A stretch of 64,000 nucleotides of DNA from Maratus speciosus (taxonomy: Eukaryota; Arthropoda; Arachnida; Araneae; Salticidae), in NCBI GenBank assembly GCA_963932465.1, contig OZ010788.1, positions 674,458,484 to 674,522,483 of the forward strand. Direction: 5' to 3'. Positions 12,190 through 26,145 of the stretch are shown here, one piece after another. The notes under the pieces are model-generated. The model worked only from the letters and a program-made list of their open reading frames with translations. It was not told the origin of the DNA and searched no databases. Each line of letters opens with the position of its first letter. Within the stretch, counting starts at the first letter, position 1. The position numbers were made by a program, and so were the translations under genes.

Positions 12190-12790
12190 TATAATGTTAA
12201 AAATGTTGAAAAAAAGACGGACAAGCTGTCTGAAAAAAAAAAAAAAACAGGTGACAGCAAAAGCTGTTAAAGCTATAGGAAGTAAAAAGGAGAGAGTAAG
12301 TTGTGAAGAAATTGACCTGCAATAAGGCTGTAGCTACAAATCCTCCTCAAAAGCCAAAAAATCATTAAAAATGTTATATCCTTTGCTAAATTTAGTTTAA
12401 AAAAAAAGCACAGAGGGAGCCAAAAAAACCGTTGTGTTAGCATCTTCGCCATATAAAGTAAATCTTGAAATGAAAAAACACAAAAAATCGACTAAAAGGA
12501 AGCTATCACAGCATAAAAGCAAATGGAACATCAAGTTTTAAAAAATATGCGTAATGCAATTATCAAGGAAATGATGAAAGGGGAGAACTACAGACATAAT
12601 GTAAAGAAAACTACTTTTGCAAAAAAAAGTGTCTAATAATTCAGAATTTAAAAAGAAAAATCTAAATAGTGATGATTGGTTTTGCCTGATTTGTAAGAAA
12701 ATAAAACAGCAGAAATGATTCAGTGTTCATATTACCAAATACGATTCCATGTTGTGTGCGCTGGAAAAAAAAAATCAATAAACGAAATTC
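12190..12790 (+). pseudogene. pogo-type transposase C-terminal tail
   Basis: Frames are broken, but the region reads as a lysine-rich tail followed by a cysteine-rich segment. Near 12672-12770 one frame gives DDWFCLICKKIKQ, and after a shift MIQCS..Y..RFHVVCAG is readable. C-x2-C...C-x2-C/Y...H-x2-C is the PHD-like zinc finger found at the end of some arthropod pogo/Tigger-related transposases. The helix-turn-helix and DDE regions are not visible, so the copy is inactive. It belongs to the element at 2182-13292. Confidence 0.6.
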
Positions 12791-13299
12791 ATGTGTAAGC
12801 TTTGCATCACTCCTTAAATGATATTCAAGTAACTGGCAGTTAGTTTCATAATTTCTATTCTTAATTACTGATAACTTTGATTTATATTTTGAATACATTT
12901 TGATTTAAAACAATTACATTTATTTTCAGATATTTGATTTCATTATTATTTCATTGCTGTTATTTTGTTTGATTGTTTCAGTAACCGCAAACTTTGCTTT
13001 TAATAAAATTAGTTATATTCCCTAGTCATTAAAACAATCTGATTTTATTTGGTCCAATTTAGGAGACTGGTGGTCCAACTTAGGTGACCAGTTGATGAAT
13101 TTGGACCACTTTTGACAAATTTTTCAAATTAAAATAAAATTTAAGATTTTCAAAAAGAAAATGATTTAATGTTTTATTTAGTTATTAGATGAATTGATTG
13201 ACCACGCGTAGTGATATTTTTCAGATATTCCAAAAATTAAGTGAGTTACACCTGAAAATAAGCGAAGTGGTCCAAATTAGGCTACTCTCCCCTACCATC

Positions 13300-13866
13300 T
13301 GTTAAATGACTATTTGAAAAAACTTAATACTCGCAAATACTTAACTGGATAAAGGAGGCATTTGACACTAATCGCGAATAAAGATTTGGAAATTCAGCTT
13401 ATATAGCATAATTAAGTCTTGTTATATAAGCTGTTTTATATAACTTATATAACACAGTAAATAATGCAACACAGCAAATAATGATTATGCCACTTACCAT
13501 CTTTATCATCTCAACTCTTGATATACATATATATATATCGATCGTATATGTACGTATTTTACATTTATATGTATTTACAAGAAATAATAAATACTGGCCG
13601 CCTTTGGCGATCAGTTTGGTCTCCCTTAAAATTTATGTTTGGGAAAGCATGCTAAAGCATTATATCATGTTACTTTTATTCATAATTTAATTTTCTTGGA
13701 CTACCTTAAATATAATTAATATAATCCCTTAAGCTCATATTAGTTTTTGTTGCATTAAAATATCTCAATTTGTTGATTTTCTGTAATCAAGTAAACTTTA
13801 TTGGTTTACAATGGAAGTCTATGGGAATTTCATGACAAGAACAACACTTTCGTATAAAAAATCTTA
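13300..13866. other. intergenic sequence downstream of the lectin gene
   Basis: No gene. 13595-13700 resembles part of the Helitron interior (compare 10290-10385). 13725-13840 is an inverted copy of 15440-15540 (the shared word includes atggaagtctatgggaatt). The pair encloses the last lectin exon. Confidence 0.5.
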
Positions 13867-13872
13867 TTTATT
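13867..13872 (-). terminator. poly(A) signal AATAAA of the lectin gene
   Basis: The minus strand reads aaATAAATaa with a perfect AATAAA about 105 bases after the stop codon. A GT-rich stretch (gtgttgttcttg) follows shortly downstream, as expected for a cleavage and polyadenylation site. Confidence 0.6.
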
Positions 13873-13977
13873 TGCAGTTCAATTTGATCAAAAATTCTAG
13901 TGACAGTCAATTATTTCAATATTTTAGCAACAGGTAGTGAAAATCCGTTACATTTAATGCTAAGGGAGTATTACTTC

Positions 13978-14246
13978 TCATGAGAAAGAAAGTTTGAAGT
14001 TTTTGGGACGAATTTTCATTTCAGTCCATACCAGAGACTCATCATTTCCTGTCCATGCACGCCAACTTATTCCGTCTCCGGTGTCATATTTATCCTTGTG
14101 ATACAAGCCATTTAAGTTGACTTCGTAGCAATAGTTGTACCACCATCCTCCTTTGTATTTTTCAGCACAGTAGGTGCTCATCTTAAGGTCATTCTTTCGA
14201 TCTTTTGTACAAAACGACTTATTGTTGTGATATGCCATTGAATCCC
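13978..14246 (-). CDS. lectin exon 6 (last coding exon)
   Basis: The acceptor is ttttcttttcag. The exon starts with two bases that complete a glycine codon begun in exon 5. It encodes residues 200-287, from DSMAYHNN through [14 protein letters not shown] and [11 protein letters not shown] to TEMKIRP and the TGA stop (13980-13978). This part holds the calcium site and carbohydrate pocket of the fibrinogen domain. The calcium loop reads KDRKND, where relatives commonly have an acidic residue in place of K216. Confidence 0.93.
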
Positions 14247-14298
14247 CTGAAAAGAAAAGTAAATCAACATTTACAAACTTCAATGCTTACTTATGCAG

Positions 14299-14333
<35 letters not shown>

Positions 14334-17300
14334 ACAGAAAAGAAAAATCCCGAAATCATTTTAGTCGATTATCTGAATCTTTGTTAAAATGTTAGAAATC
14401 GCAGAGTGACAGTATTATGGTATCGATATAACATCTCTTTTGAAGTAGTTCAATGGCAGGAAATAGAACAAAGCGACGGATTTAACAAGCTGAAACATAT
14501 CCCAAAAAGGATAGCGGACGTTACAGGATGACGGTCATACGGCAAGTAAGGTCTTTTTAACCAGATACAGTAGTGAAGGAACAAAGCCGTGCAAAGAATC
14601 ATGTTTGGTGAGTATAAATATCTTAGCATTTTCTTCAAAAAATTAGCCAACTCTCATGTCTGAAAATATAACCATAGACTATAAATATTATTTTTTTTAA
14701 ATAAAAAATTAGTATGATTTTGTGAATTTATAATTTGGAATTACGAAAAGACTAAATAAAAAACATGAAATACTTAAAAACATAATAAATGAAACGATTA
14801 TATGTGAAATATTTGGATGTAAAGGCTAGATTTTTTTTTTTATTTAAATGAATTCATAATATTAAAATATTTATTTGTTTAAAAGACGTTATAAAAACAC
14901 ATTATAAGTAAATTAAAAATATATATTTACATGTTTCAACGCATTTTCTAAGTCGTCATCAGAATGTATAACAGAAAATTACAAATGCAGTAATGGGAGT
15001 AATTTTGACTTACTACTCGCACTTATTTATTCATTCATTCAATTCCTACTATCATTCCTACATCAATTCCTACTATTCATTCAATTCCTTCACACTCTCC
15101 CTATATTTATTTATTTATTTATTTATATATATATATTGTTCAAATTTTCAATCGTTCATAAAATACTTATTATTCATCCTATCAAGTTGAAATAATTTTT
15201 TTTAAACTTGTACTGGATAACAGTAGATGTTAATACAGTTTTTTCAAATATTAATTCATTCATTAAATTTTAATTAATTAATTTTAGTTTTACATGGGAG
15301 ACAAAATGGCGGTCATTGGTTATTGAAGCATTTAATGCATCTTCCTATCAGTAAGGGGGATTACCATAGGGGGGACCCTGTTCTGTCGCCAAATGCGCGA
15401 AGTTTGTCGCCAACTTGTAGATATCTCTAATATTTCGCCCAATTCCCATAGACTTCCATTGTAAACCTACTTGCTTATAGAAAATCAACACATTGAGATA
15501 TTTTAATGCAACAAAAACTAATGTTAGCTTAAGGGATTCTATTAAGTTTTTCTTTGATGACCTCAGTAGGAATTGACTTTAAAAACAAAATTTTTATATT
15601 ACTTGTATTAAATAAATTTATTAAATGAACAAATTGGAAATGTAGAATATTATACAGTGTGTCCATAAAAAAATGTCCCAGATATAAATTTTAATACTAT
15701 CAACTATGAGTGTTCTAAGGTTTCTGTTCGAGGTCATAAGTAAAGAGTGACTCAAACAGGTTTAGATAAGCGCATGCGCAAGTATTGATTTGTGATGGAC
15801 TCGCTTGTAGTACCACATATGCAGAATGGCGACTCCTTTAGCATTACTTGGTTGAAGATTTAAAAGCCATTTAGAGCCATGTGATTTTTTTTCTTTGGGC
15901 TTTACAAAAGATCGGGTCTACGTTCCGCCGCTACCTAATGATTTGGCAGTGTGGAGATACAGAATGGAAGAGGCTATGTATCCACGACTCCGGACTTGTT
16001 AACCGTAGTATTGGAAGAATTGGACTTTAGATTGGATGTGTGACGAATCATTAAAGGTACACATATTGAACATTTTAAAGAAAAACTAGGTTAGTCTATC
16101 TTCAATTTAATGTATGATTTATTGTAAATAGTCTAAATTAAACTGTTCTAATATACTTTTGAAAGGGGCATTCTTTTATGGGCACACTGCATAATAAATT
16201 TAAAATGGTAAAAGAACTATATGCACTAAATATATTTTTTTTAAATAAGAATTAGCAAATAGATGGCAGTGTGGTTATAGGGCAATTCCACAGAAAATTA
16301 TCTTTTATTTATTTTTTTTGGGGGGGGGGGATAAAATTTATATTATGTTTAATTTAAAGGTATGTTTGGAAAACTTGATATTTTTATATTCTATAATAAA
16401 ATTCTAATAAAAAGGTATTGTAAATTACTGTTTACAAATTAAGTTAAGTACCGTTATTGTCTTTGTAAATTCATAATGTTACGTCAGTTACACGTGTAAA
16501 TGCCATTTTTTTTATTATTATTCAGAAATTAATTAAACAAGTTACTGTTATAATTTGGCATTACTTAGTGTTGTTGAGAACATTAAATCACTTTTTACCC
16601 GACTGAAAAGAAGGGTTATGTGTTTCACGCGTATCTGTGTATGTGTATTTCTTTATACCCTCGAAAAATCCCAACGGCTGGATGAATTTTAATGAATGAG
16701 GTCTCTATTGATTCGTCTTAACGGCCCGATGGTTATAGGCTAGGTTTTGTTTTTATAAATTCAAAATGGCGGCCGTAAAATACAAAATGGCGGTAGAGAC
16801 GAAAAATAAATTACGCACCCTATTGAGTGGCATATCATTGGATAGGTCTTTCAAAATGAAGACGATGTTTCATTGACTATTTTACAGTCAGAAGCTCCAT
16901 TAAAATATTATGCAACCTGGAAGTTGTGTAGGTAGGATCTCTAGCTTGACTGCAACTCTAACCATCATAGACAACTATAGACCGTATAAAAACAGTGTTT
17001 ATTAGATAGGAACTAACAATTAAACACAACTTAAAAGTCATCAATACAAGTAAATAAAGAAAATAGGTAAGATATATAAACAAATAATATAATTTAAAAA
17101 AAATTAAGTCAATTCCTGCTTAGGTCAATAAGAGAAATTTTCTTCTCCTATTCTTCTTTCCTCTTGAGTGGCGCTTAAAATGCCTTGATCAAGAAGAGGG
17201 CTCTCTCGATTAATGAAAATTAATTAATTTAATTTAATTAATGAATTAATATTTGAAAAAAACTGAGTGTGAACTGAGTGAATTAACACAAGTGCCATCC

Positions 17301-20300
17301 ACTACAAGTTTAAAAAAAATATTTGAGCTTGATTGGATGAATAATAAGTATTTTATTAACGATTGAAAATTTGAACAAGGTATATATAGCGAAAGTTTGA
17401 GCTAATAGTAGGAATTGAAAAAATAGTTTCACATTGATGAGAAATAATTAATTAGTTCGTTTTTTACGCAGTTAGTAAGGTCTGAAATGTTTTCCAGCTC
17501 GATTTTTGTGCCAAGTTTGATATTATTTTTTTATTTTGTAGCTTTTGACATGTAGATTCCAAATATCTTAGGTGCCATTTTTTTCTTACACATCTTTGAG
17601 GTGATTTTCAAGATGGCATCCAAGATGGCTGCCATTGACTGACTTTTTTAATATTTGTGGGATTTTATTGACCAGTATATCAAATTATATGTTTTGGGGG
17701 TCAAAAAATGCAAATCTACAATCGAAATAGGCATAAATTGCGTTATTTATTATTGTTATTTATTACCATTTGGAAAAATGGTTATTGTTCTCGTCAGGAT
17801 GGGAAATTAAAAGCATATCTGGAGGTTTTCATTGGTTTAATCCGCATTTTATTCGTTTTATGATTGGTCTATACAGTAATCTGTATTTCCCTTTAATTTC
17901 AACATCGATGGATACCTTCTGTTGCCACTATTAAAAAAAGTAATAAAAACTACCAAAAAAAAAATAACTCAGAAACAAATTGAGATACAGCTTTCAAACA
18001 AATTGCATTTAAAAGTACATTTTTTTTTCTCTATCCGACGGTGTAAAAGGTAATATTGTCGGATGTTTAGAAGTTTAAGAATGAAATTTCGTTTAAAATG
18101 GGCCGTCAGATTTCTCTGGAAATCTGACGATGGAAAAGCCTTTTCCTGAACAGCCAATGAAATGCTTGGATATTTACGTAAGTTTCAGGTGGATAATACT
18201 TAAGTTTCATGAAATCTGACGGGTCGCAGGCGATATTTTTGGCTTGCAATTTTTACGTGTAATAACACTATTAATGTTTAATTCATGGCGTACGTTATGT
18301 AGGATCAACTCCGCGCGATTTTTTATGTCTTAAATTTTAGTCTTCAAAAAAATCGTTTTCCAAATGGTCGTTGTAATTTGATAAATTGCTTTTTTTTTAT
18401 TTATAAATTTACTACAAAATTACTAATACACTAGAAGCATAGAGTTTCACATGACTATCGTTTTGGCATGCTACGACCTTCTCTTTGAAATACTGCCACA
18501 TTCTACAGAGATTATTTCCCTGCAAGAAAAATGCAACTCACTACGTGAGAAATTGCACAAATGTGAAGTTGAAGCTACAACTTTGTTTGAAGTAGTAGTT
18601 GAAAAAAATTGTCTTCCACATATTACACAATGCATTGGTGATATGGCAAAGCTCTTACTACAGTACATGAACCAATTTGGATCTTTTCTACGTTTCATAC
18701 GTTCGACTCGTCAATGAGATTGGGCATTGTATCTCGTGTCATTAGACGAACAAATCAAGTATTATTTTGCTCATGACTTATTTAATTATGCCAGACTCAT
18801 TCCAGTATACATAGCACTGATGAAGGACCTTAAAACAGCATATCAAGAAGTATGGAATGCTCTTGAATCAGGTTATTTTGCAGTATCCAAATCCAATGTG
18901 CCGTTCACGAAAGTATTTTCAGACCAGAACTTGGAATAGAAAATCAAAGAACTGAAGAAAATTGTGGAGTTATTGGTTTAACTCAGAATGAAAACGCCCT
19001 CGTAAGGTGCGTGTGCCTTGTGTGCACCATGAAGTATTATGTATTGTTTCAAGTTTCTTTGCAAAGTACTGTCAAAAGGAAGTTTCTAAGCAGCCCAGGA
19101 AATACTATCAACTTCAGACTTCTATGTCGCTAAGAATTTCTCGCAATGCAGCCATCGTCAAGTAGAGTATTCGGGATCATTGTAGAGGAAACCCTTTCCA
19201 AGATAATACCACACTAATGAATATTACATCTTCTATGAAAGTTCCAGAATCTGCGAAGGATGATATTCTGAATCGTGACCAAAAAGGCCAATTGGAATTG
19301 GAAGAATTTGCAAGAGATAGACTAATTCGAGAAGATAGGCAACTTCTTGCTCGTTTTCTTGTTGTTATGGAATCAAGACCTCAAATATCTACAAATCTAA
19401 AAGATGCGATTGGAAACTACGAGTTTTCTGTAATACCAAGATCATTATTTTCTTCTGGTGGATATCTTGATATTCCATCTGACAAAAGTTCATTTATTGA
19501 AGAAATAGAGCAATATAATTGATCACCCATACTTGAGTCATTAGAATCCTCGATTACTTATCTGATAGAAAAAGTTTGTATTATAGATAGAATGGCAATC
19601 GTACAATCAGTACAAAAGACTGTGCTTTGTTTGCATGTTATCGCTCAAAACATTTGGAAAACTCAATTTACTCCTAATTTTATTATATGTTTGTATTTCT
19701 TGACCCTGAAAACATATAATTTAAAATACTGGTCAATAATATGCCTCAAACATTAAAGAAGTCAGTATGGCAGCCATCTTGGACGCCATCTTAAAAATCA
19801 CCCCAAAAAATGTGTATTAAAAAATGGCACCTAAGGTATTTGGAATCTACATGTCAAAATCTTCAGAATACAACAAAAATATCAAACTTGGCACGTCAAT
19901 CGAGCTGGAGCCACATTTTACGACATTTCAAACCCTACTAAGTCGGGTTTTTTGATTTTTTAAATTTAATTGTTTATTTAACGGGATAGTTTTGATAATT
20001 TTTACACTTCAATGAAGACAGAAAAAATGTTTGTATATTTTATGTTACGCCAGTTACAGAATTTTGAATTGCAATTTTTGGGACTAAAAGAGAGATTGAA
20101 ATAATCTGCAGGTATTTGGGTATTCAGTCCTTAGTAAGAAATATTTTAAATTGTAAAAATTAGTTCTAGCTTTATTGTGACACGCCAGTACTACAAAAAC
20201 TGAAAACCTTACACTGCTAAATCATTCAAAATATTATGGATAGCCTAGAATCTGCGAATTACTTCTCTGTAGTAGCCGGGACTTATGAAATCCTACTTTA

Positions 20301-23300
20301 AAACTTTTTACTTTGACTTATGAAACTTTCCAAAACTGTGTAACTAACTTGTTTCTTTAAAAATATCTAACATTATAGGTTCTTAAAATTGTTAGAGTTT
20401 TCAAAGTTTTTTAGTAAAATATTTCTAATTTTATTTCTTTTAAGCTAAAATTAAAATTGCTTCTTATTATTCTCAAATAGTATGTTTTCTGACATCACAA
20501 CAAATTTAAAGATGATACATTCAACAATTTTTTAGAAAAGTAAACTGAACAAGACATACTGTTCAAAAAATTTCATGGCGATATGTAAAAAGTTAATTAG
20601 TTCTTGAAAACGAATTTATGCATGAAATTAATTAATTTTGATTTATAGATGGGGTCTAATGTGCATATTTACTGAAAAAAAATTCATTTCTATTTTTAAG
20701 TAAAATAAATTTTAGAAATTAAGTTGAAACTGGTGTGAATGAATAAGAACAAAAGATCTTCTTAAAACACCATAATTTTTCTTTAAATGTGCAAGGCCTT
20801 TCGAAAGATCTGAGTCTTTCTTCGTCAGGCACAAAGAAGACGTGCTTCTACTATGAAAGTATCAGCAAGACTGAAATGAGAGATAAGGGAAAGGAAACAA
20901 GCAGAAGAAACAGCCAATAGGAAATTAGAAATAAACAGCCAATTGGAAAGTAGAAAACAGCAGCCAATCACAGAAGAGTATAATTAATCAAAACAAAAGA
21001 GCACAGAGTAGAAGGGGAATAAGAAAGCGAATTGAGAGGGGGGGAAAACTACACACATATATTTAAATATGAGAACACGTGAAATTAAAAAATAAACAAA
21101 TGAATAAAATATAAAAAAATATAAAAAACAGACTAATATTAATTAATACAAAAATAAATTATATGATAGTACTAAAAAGGTTTTTCCAAGCTGCAGAGAG
21201 CATTGTGGAATCAGATTTATCATTAATAATAATAACAGGATTAAGATAAATAGCTAGATTTTCAAGAAAGTTCAATTCAGAGATACTATTGGCATCAAAG
21301 ATAATTTTAGCATTTAGAAAATAAAGCTATGGCCGGAATCCCGAGAGTGCTTGGCAATAGAAGATTTAGAAAATTCTTGATTAATTACATACAGAGAGTG
21401 TTCTTTAAGCGGCTTTCGAGATTTCTTTTAGTTTGACCAATATAAGATAAATCACAACCATTACAAGGAACATTATAAATTCACCATTTACGAAGATCAG
21501 TAACAGGAGATTTAGTGAAGGGGAATTTGAATTTATTGACAGGTTTAAAGATAATGTTAAAATTGAAACGACGTAAAACTTTAGCTAACTTGAAACATAA
21601 AGGAGGATAAAAGGGGAGGTTTCCTTTGCCTTATCTCTCATTTCAGTCTTGCTGCTGCTTTCATAGTAGAAGCACGTCTTCTTTGCGTCTGACGAAGAAA
21701 GACTCGGATCTTTCGAAAGGCCTAGCGCATTTAAAAAAAAAAATATGGTGTTTTAAGAAGATCTTTTGTTCTTAAAATAAATGATGTTAAATATGTCGCA
21801 AAAACTACTTTATTTTACTTGTAGAGATGTTCTATGTGCCCTTAACGCAGAAATTATGATTAATTAAGATTTGTTGAATTAATAAGTTAGGAATTTCAAC
21901 ATGCTCATGCACTAGCAGCGTTTTTCTCTGGCTACGTATTTAAAAATGTGTTTCAATGTATCAAAATAGAAAAATACATGTTTTAAATATTTGAAAAAAA
22001 AAAGTCCTTCCGGCCAGTGCCGGGAGGAAGAGGTAGCTTTCATATTCCTTATTTTAAAAAAGCCAACTTATATTATTCAAACACACGAAGCTGAATTAAG
22101 TGGAAACCGAATGTAGGAGATTCAATACTAATTTTTATCAATACTAAATCATTATGAATGAGAATTTCGCGAAATTAGTCAGCTTTATCCAAGCTGCTTT
22201 TACTTAAAGTAACTTATATTTGGCTGCCAAATTCGGCGATTTCTTAAAGTGCCTGCCATTTTAAGACAACATGGTGGATGAGGCTAACCAGTGAACTTGG
22301 TCGAGACCTTAGTAATTGCTGTGCACATGCTCACTCACATCGGAATCGGTTGATATATACGAGTGCTGTCGCAGGCAAAAAATCAGATTTTTCAAAATGT
22401 CACCCACGTTAGAAATTGAAACTGCAATATCTGAGCCATTTTTTAAGATAAAGACAAACAAAAAATGCTCCTGAATCCTTATATCAAGGTCAAATACTTA
22501 AGAAAGAAACCTTTTTCAATTTCTAATTTTTTTGCACCTCACTTTAAGTATATATATTTTTTAATTTAATGGCCGCCATTTTGAAACAAGATGGCTGATG
22601 AAGCTGGCCAGCGAACTTGGTCGAGATATTGATGCATACTATCCACATGCCTTCTTCCATTGAAATAGGTGAATACGTGTGGTATCGCGAGACAAATACA
22701 AGATCGTTTCAAAGTGTTAGCCATGATAGAAATTCAAAGTGCTATAATTCAACCACTTTTTAAGATATAAACAAAAGAACAAATTTTCAGAAACAAAAAC
22801 TGCTCCAGAATCTTTGTATCAAGGTCAAACACATAAAAAAAATCTTTTTCATTTTCCAATTTTTTAATACCTCATTTTAAATTTTAAATTACATTTTTTT
22901 AAAAAAATGGCAACCCTTTTGAAACAAGATGGCGAATGAAGCTGGCCAACGAACTCGGTCGAGACATTGGTATGTACTATGTACAGACCAAGTTACATTC
23001 AAATCGGTTCATAAATACGCCTGTTATCGCGTGACAAAAATCAGGTCGTTTTAAAATGTCAGCCACAATAGAAATTCAAAATGTTATAACTCAGCCATTT
23101 TTTTAGATATAGACGAAACAAAACCTGTTCCGGAATCTTTGTATTAAGGTCAAACACATACGAAAAAACTCTTTTTCATTTTCCAATTTTTTGGTATCTC
23201 ATTTAAATTTTTTTATTTTTTTATTTTTTTAAATGGCCGCCATTTTGAAACAAGACGGCGGATGAAGCTGGCCAACGAACTCGGTTGAGTTATTTGTATG

Positions 23301-26077
23301 TACTATGTACACACCAAGGTACATCCAAATCGGTTCATAAATAGTCTGTTATCACGTGGCAAAAATCAGAGCGTTTCAAAATGTCAGCCACACTAGAAAT
23401 TCAAAATGCTATAACTCAGCCATTTTTTAAAGTATAGACGAAACAAAAACTGCTCCCGAATCTTTTTATCGAGGTAAAACACATAAGAAAAAAATATTTT
23501 TTCAATTTTCAATTTTTTGGTACCACATTTCAAATTTAAATTTTTCTTAAAATTTTAAATGGCCGCCATTTTTAAACAAAATGGCGGATGAAGCTGGCCA
23601 ACGAACTCTGCCGAGACATTGGTCTGTACTATGTATAAACGAAGTTACATCAAAATCGGTTCATAAATACGCCTTTTATCGCGTGACAAAATTCAGGACG
23701 TTTCAAAATATCAGCTTCGCTAGAAATTCAAAAGTCCTTCCGGCCAGTGCCGGGAGGAAGAGGTAGCTTTCATAATCCTTATTTAAAAAAAGCCAACTTA
23801 TATCATGCAAACACACGAAGCTCAATTTAGTGGAAACCTAATATAGGAGATTCAATACTAATTTTTATCAATATAATGAATGAGAATATCGCGAAATTAG
23901 TCAGCTTTATCCAAGCTGCTTTTCTTTAAAGTAACTTATATTTGGCTGCCAAATTCGGCAATTTCTTAAAGTGCCTGTCATTTTAAGACAACATGGTGGA
24001 GGAGGCTAAGCAGTGAACTTGGTCGAGACCTTAGTAATTGCTGTGCACATGCTCACTCACATCGGAATCGGTTAATATATAGGAGTGCTGTCGCATGCAA
24101 AAAATCAGATTTTTCAAAATGTCACCCACATAAACAAATTGAAACTGCTATATCTGAGCCATTTTTTAAGGTAAAGACAAACAAAAAATGCTCCTGAATC
24201 CTTATATCAAGATCAAATACTTAAGAAAGAAACCTTTTTCAATTTCTAATTTTTTTGCACCTCACTTTAAATATATATGTATTTTTTAATTTAATGGCCG
24301 CCATTTTGAAACAAGATGGCTGATGAATCTGGCCAGCGAACTTGGTCGAGGTCTTGATGTATACTATCCACATGCCTTCTTACATCGAAATAGGCGAATA
24401 CGTGTGTTATCGCGTGACAAATACAAGATCGTTTCAAAATGTTAGCCATGCTAGAAATTCAAAGTGCTATAAATCAACCATTTTTTAAGATATCAACAAA
24501 AGAACAAATTTTCAGAAACAAAAACTGCTCCGGAATCTTTGTATCAAGGCCAAACACATAAAAAAAAAATATTTTTCATTTTCCAATTTTTTAATACCTC
24601 ATTTTGAATTTTAAATTTAATTTTTTTTAAATGGCAACCCTTTTGAAACAAGATGGCGAATGAAGCTGGCCAACGAACTCGGTCGAGACATTGGTATGTA
24701 CTATGTACAGACCAAGTTACATCCAAATAGGTTCATAAATACGCCTGTTATCGCGTGACAAAAATCAGGTCGTTTTAAAATGTCAGCCACAAGAGAAATT
24801 CAAAATGCTATTACTCAGCCATTTTTTTTTAGATATAGACGAAAGAAAAACTGTTCCGGAATCTTTGTATTAAGGTCAAACACATACAAAAAAAATCTTT
24901 TTCATTTTCCAATTTTTTGGTATCTCATTTAAATTTTTTTATTTTTTCATTTTTTTAAATGGCCGCCATTTTGAAACAAGATGGCGGATGAAGCTGGCCA
25001 ACGAACTCGGTCGAGATATTTGTATGTACTATGTACACACCAAGGTACATTCAAGTCGGTTCATAAATACGCCTGTTATTACGTGAGAAAAATCAGGACG
25101 TTTCAAAATGTCAGCCACGCTAGAAATTCAAAATGCTATAACTCAGCCATTTCTTAAGATATAGACGAAACAAAAACTGCTCCCGAATCTTTTTATCAAG
25201 GTCAAACACATAAGAAGAAAATATTTTTTCAATTTTCAATTTTTGGTACCACATTTCAAATTTAAATTTTTTCTTAAAAATGTAAATGGCCGCCATTTTT
25301 AAACAAGATGGCGGGTGAAGCTGGCCAACGAACCCGGTCGAGACATTGGTATGTACTATGTATAAACGAAGTTACATCCAAATCGGTTCATAAATATGCC
25401 TTTTATCGCGTGACAAAATTCAGGACGTTTCAAAATGTCAGCCACGCTAGAAATTCAAAATGCTATAACTCAGCCATTTTTTAAGATATAGACAAAACAA
25501 AAACTGCTCCGAAATCTTTGTATAAAGGTCAAATACATAAGAAAAAAATATTTTTCCATTTTCAATTTTTTTGGTACCACATTTCAAATTTAAAATTTTT
25601 AAAAAAATTTTAAATGGCCGCCATTTTGAAACAAAAATGGCGGATGAAGCTGGCCAACGAACTCGGTCCAGAGATTTGTATGTACTATGTACACACCGAA
25701 TTACATCCAAATCGGTTCATAAATACGCCTTTTATCGCGTGACAAAATTCAGGACGTTTCAAAATGTCAGCCACGCTAGAAATTCAAAATGCTATAACTC
25801 AGCCATTTTTTAAGATATACACGAAACAAAAACTGCTCCGGAATCTTTGTATAAAGGTCAAATACATAAGAAAAAAATATTTTTCCATTTTTAATTTTTT
25901 GGTACCACATTTCAAGTTTTAAATTTTTTTAAAAATTTTAAATGGCCGCCATTTTGAAACAAAACGGCGGATGAAGCTGGCCAACGAACTCGGTCGAGAC
26001 ATTGGTATGTACTATGTACACACCGAATTACATCGAAATCGGTTCATAATTACGGTAGTTACAGTGTGACATATGTC

Positions 26078-26145
<68 letters not shown>

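Larger units (their letters stand above)
2182..13292 (+). mobile_element. pogo-type DNA transposon, filled by later insertions
   Basis: The left end (CGGGGGAGTAGCC followed by ATATTTGGACC) and the right end read inward (GGGGAGAGTAGCC followed by TAATTTGGACC) form a terminal inverted repeat of about 24 bp flanked by TA on both sides. Further copies of the subterminal word ttggacc/ggtccaa lie just inside each end (2213-2225, 2570-2582, 13049-13110). A decayed transposase tail with a zinc-finger signature is near the right end. The 11-kb size is explained by later insertions: a Ty3/gypsy element at 3100-7834 and two Helitrons at 7880-12184. The pairing of these distant ends is inferred from the TIR match and the tail. 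Confidence 0.7.

Noticed and set aside
14984..15190. Small plus-strand protein rich in Y, S, F and L
   Set aside because: It derives from a tatt/cattc-type simple repeat.
22560..25813. Repeated short frames beginning MADEAGQR
   Set aside because: They recur once per satellite monomer and carry no independent coding signal.
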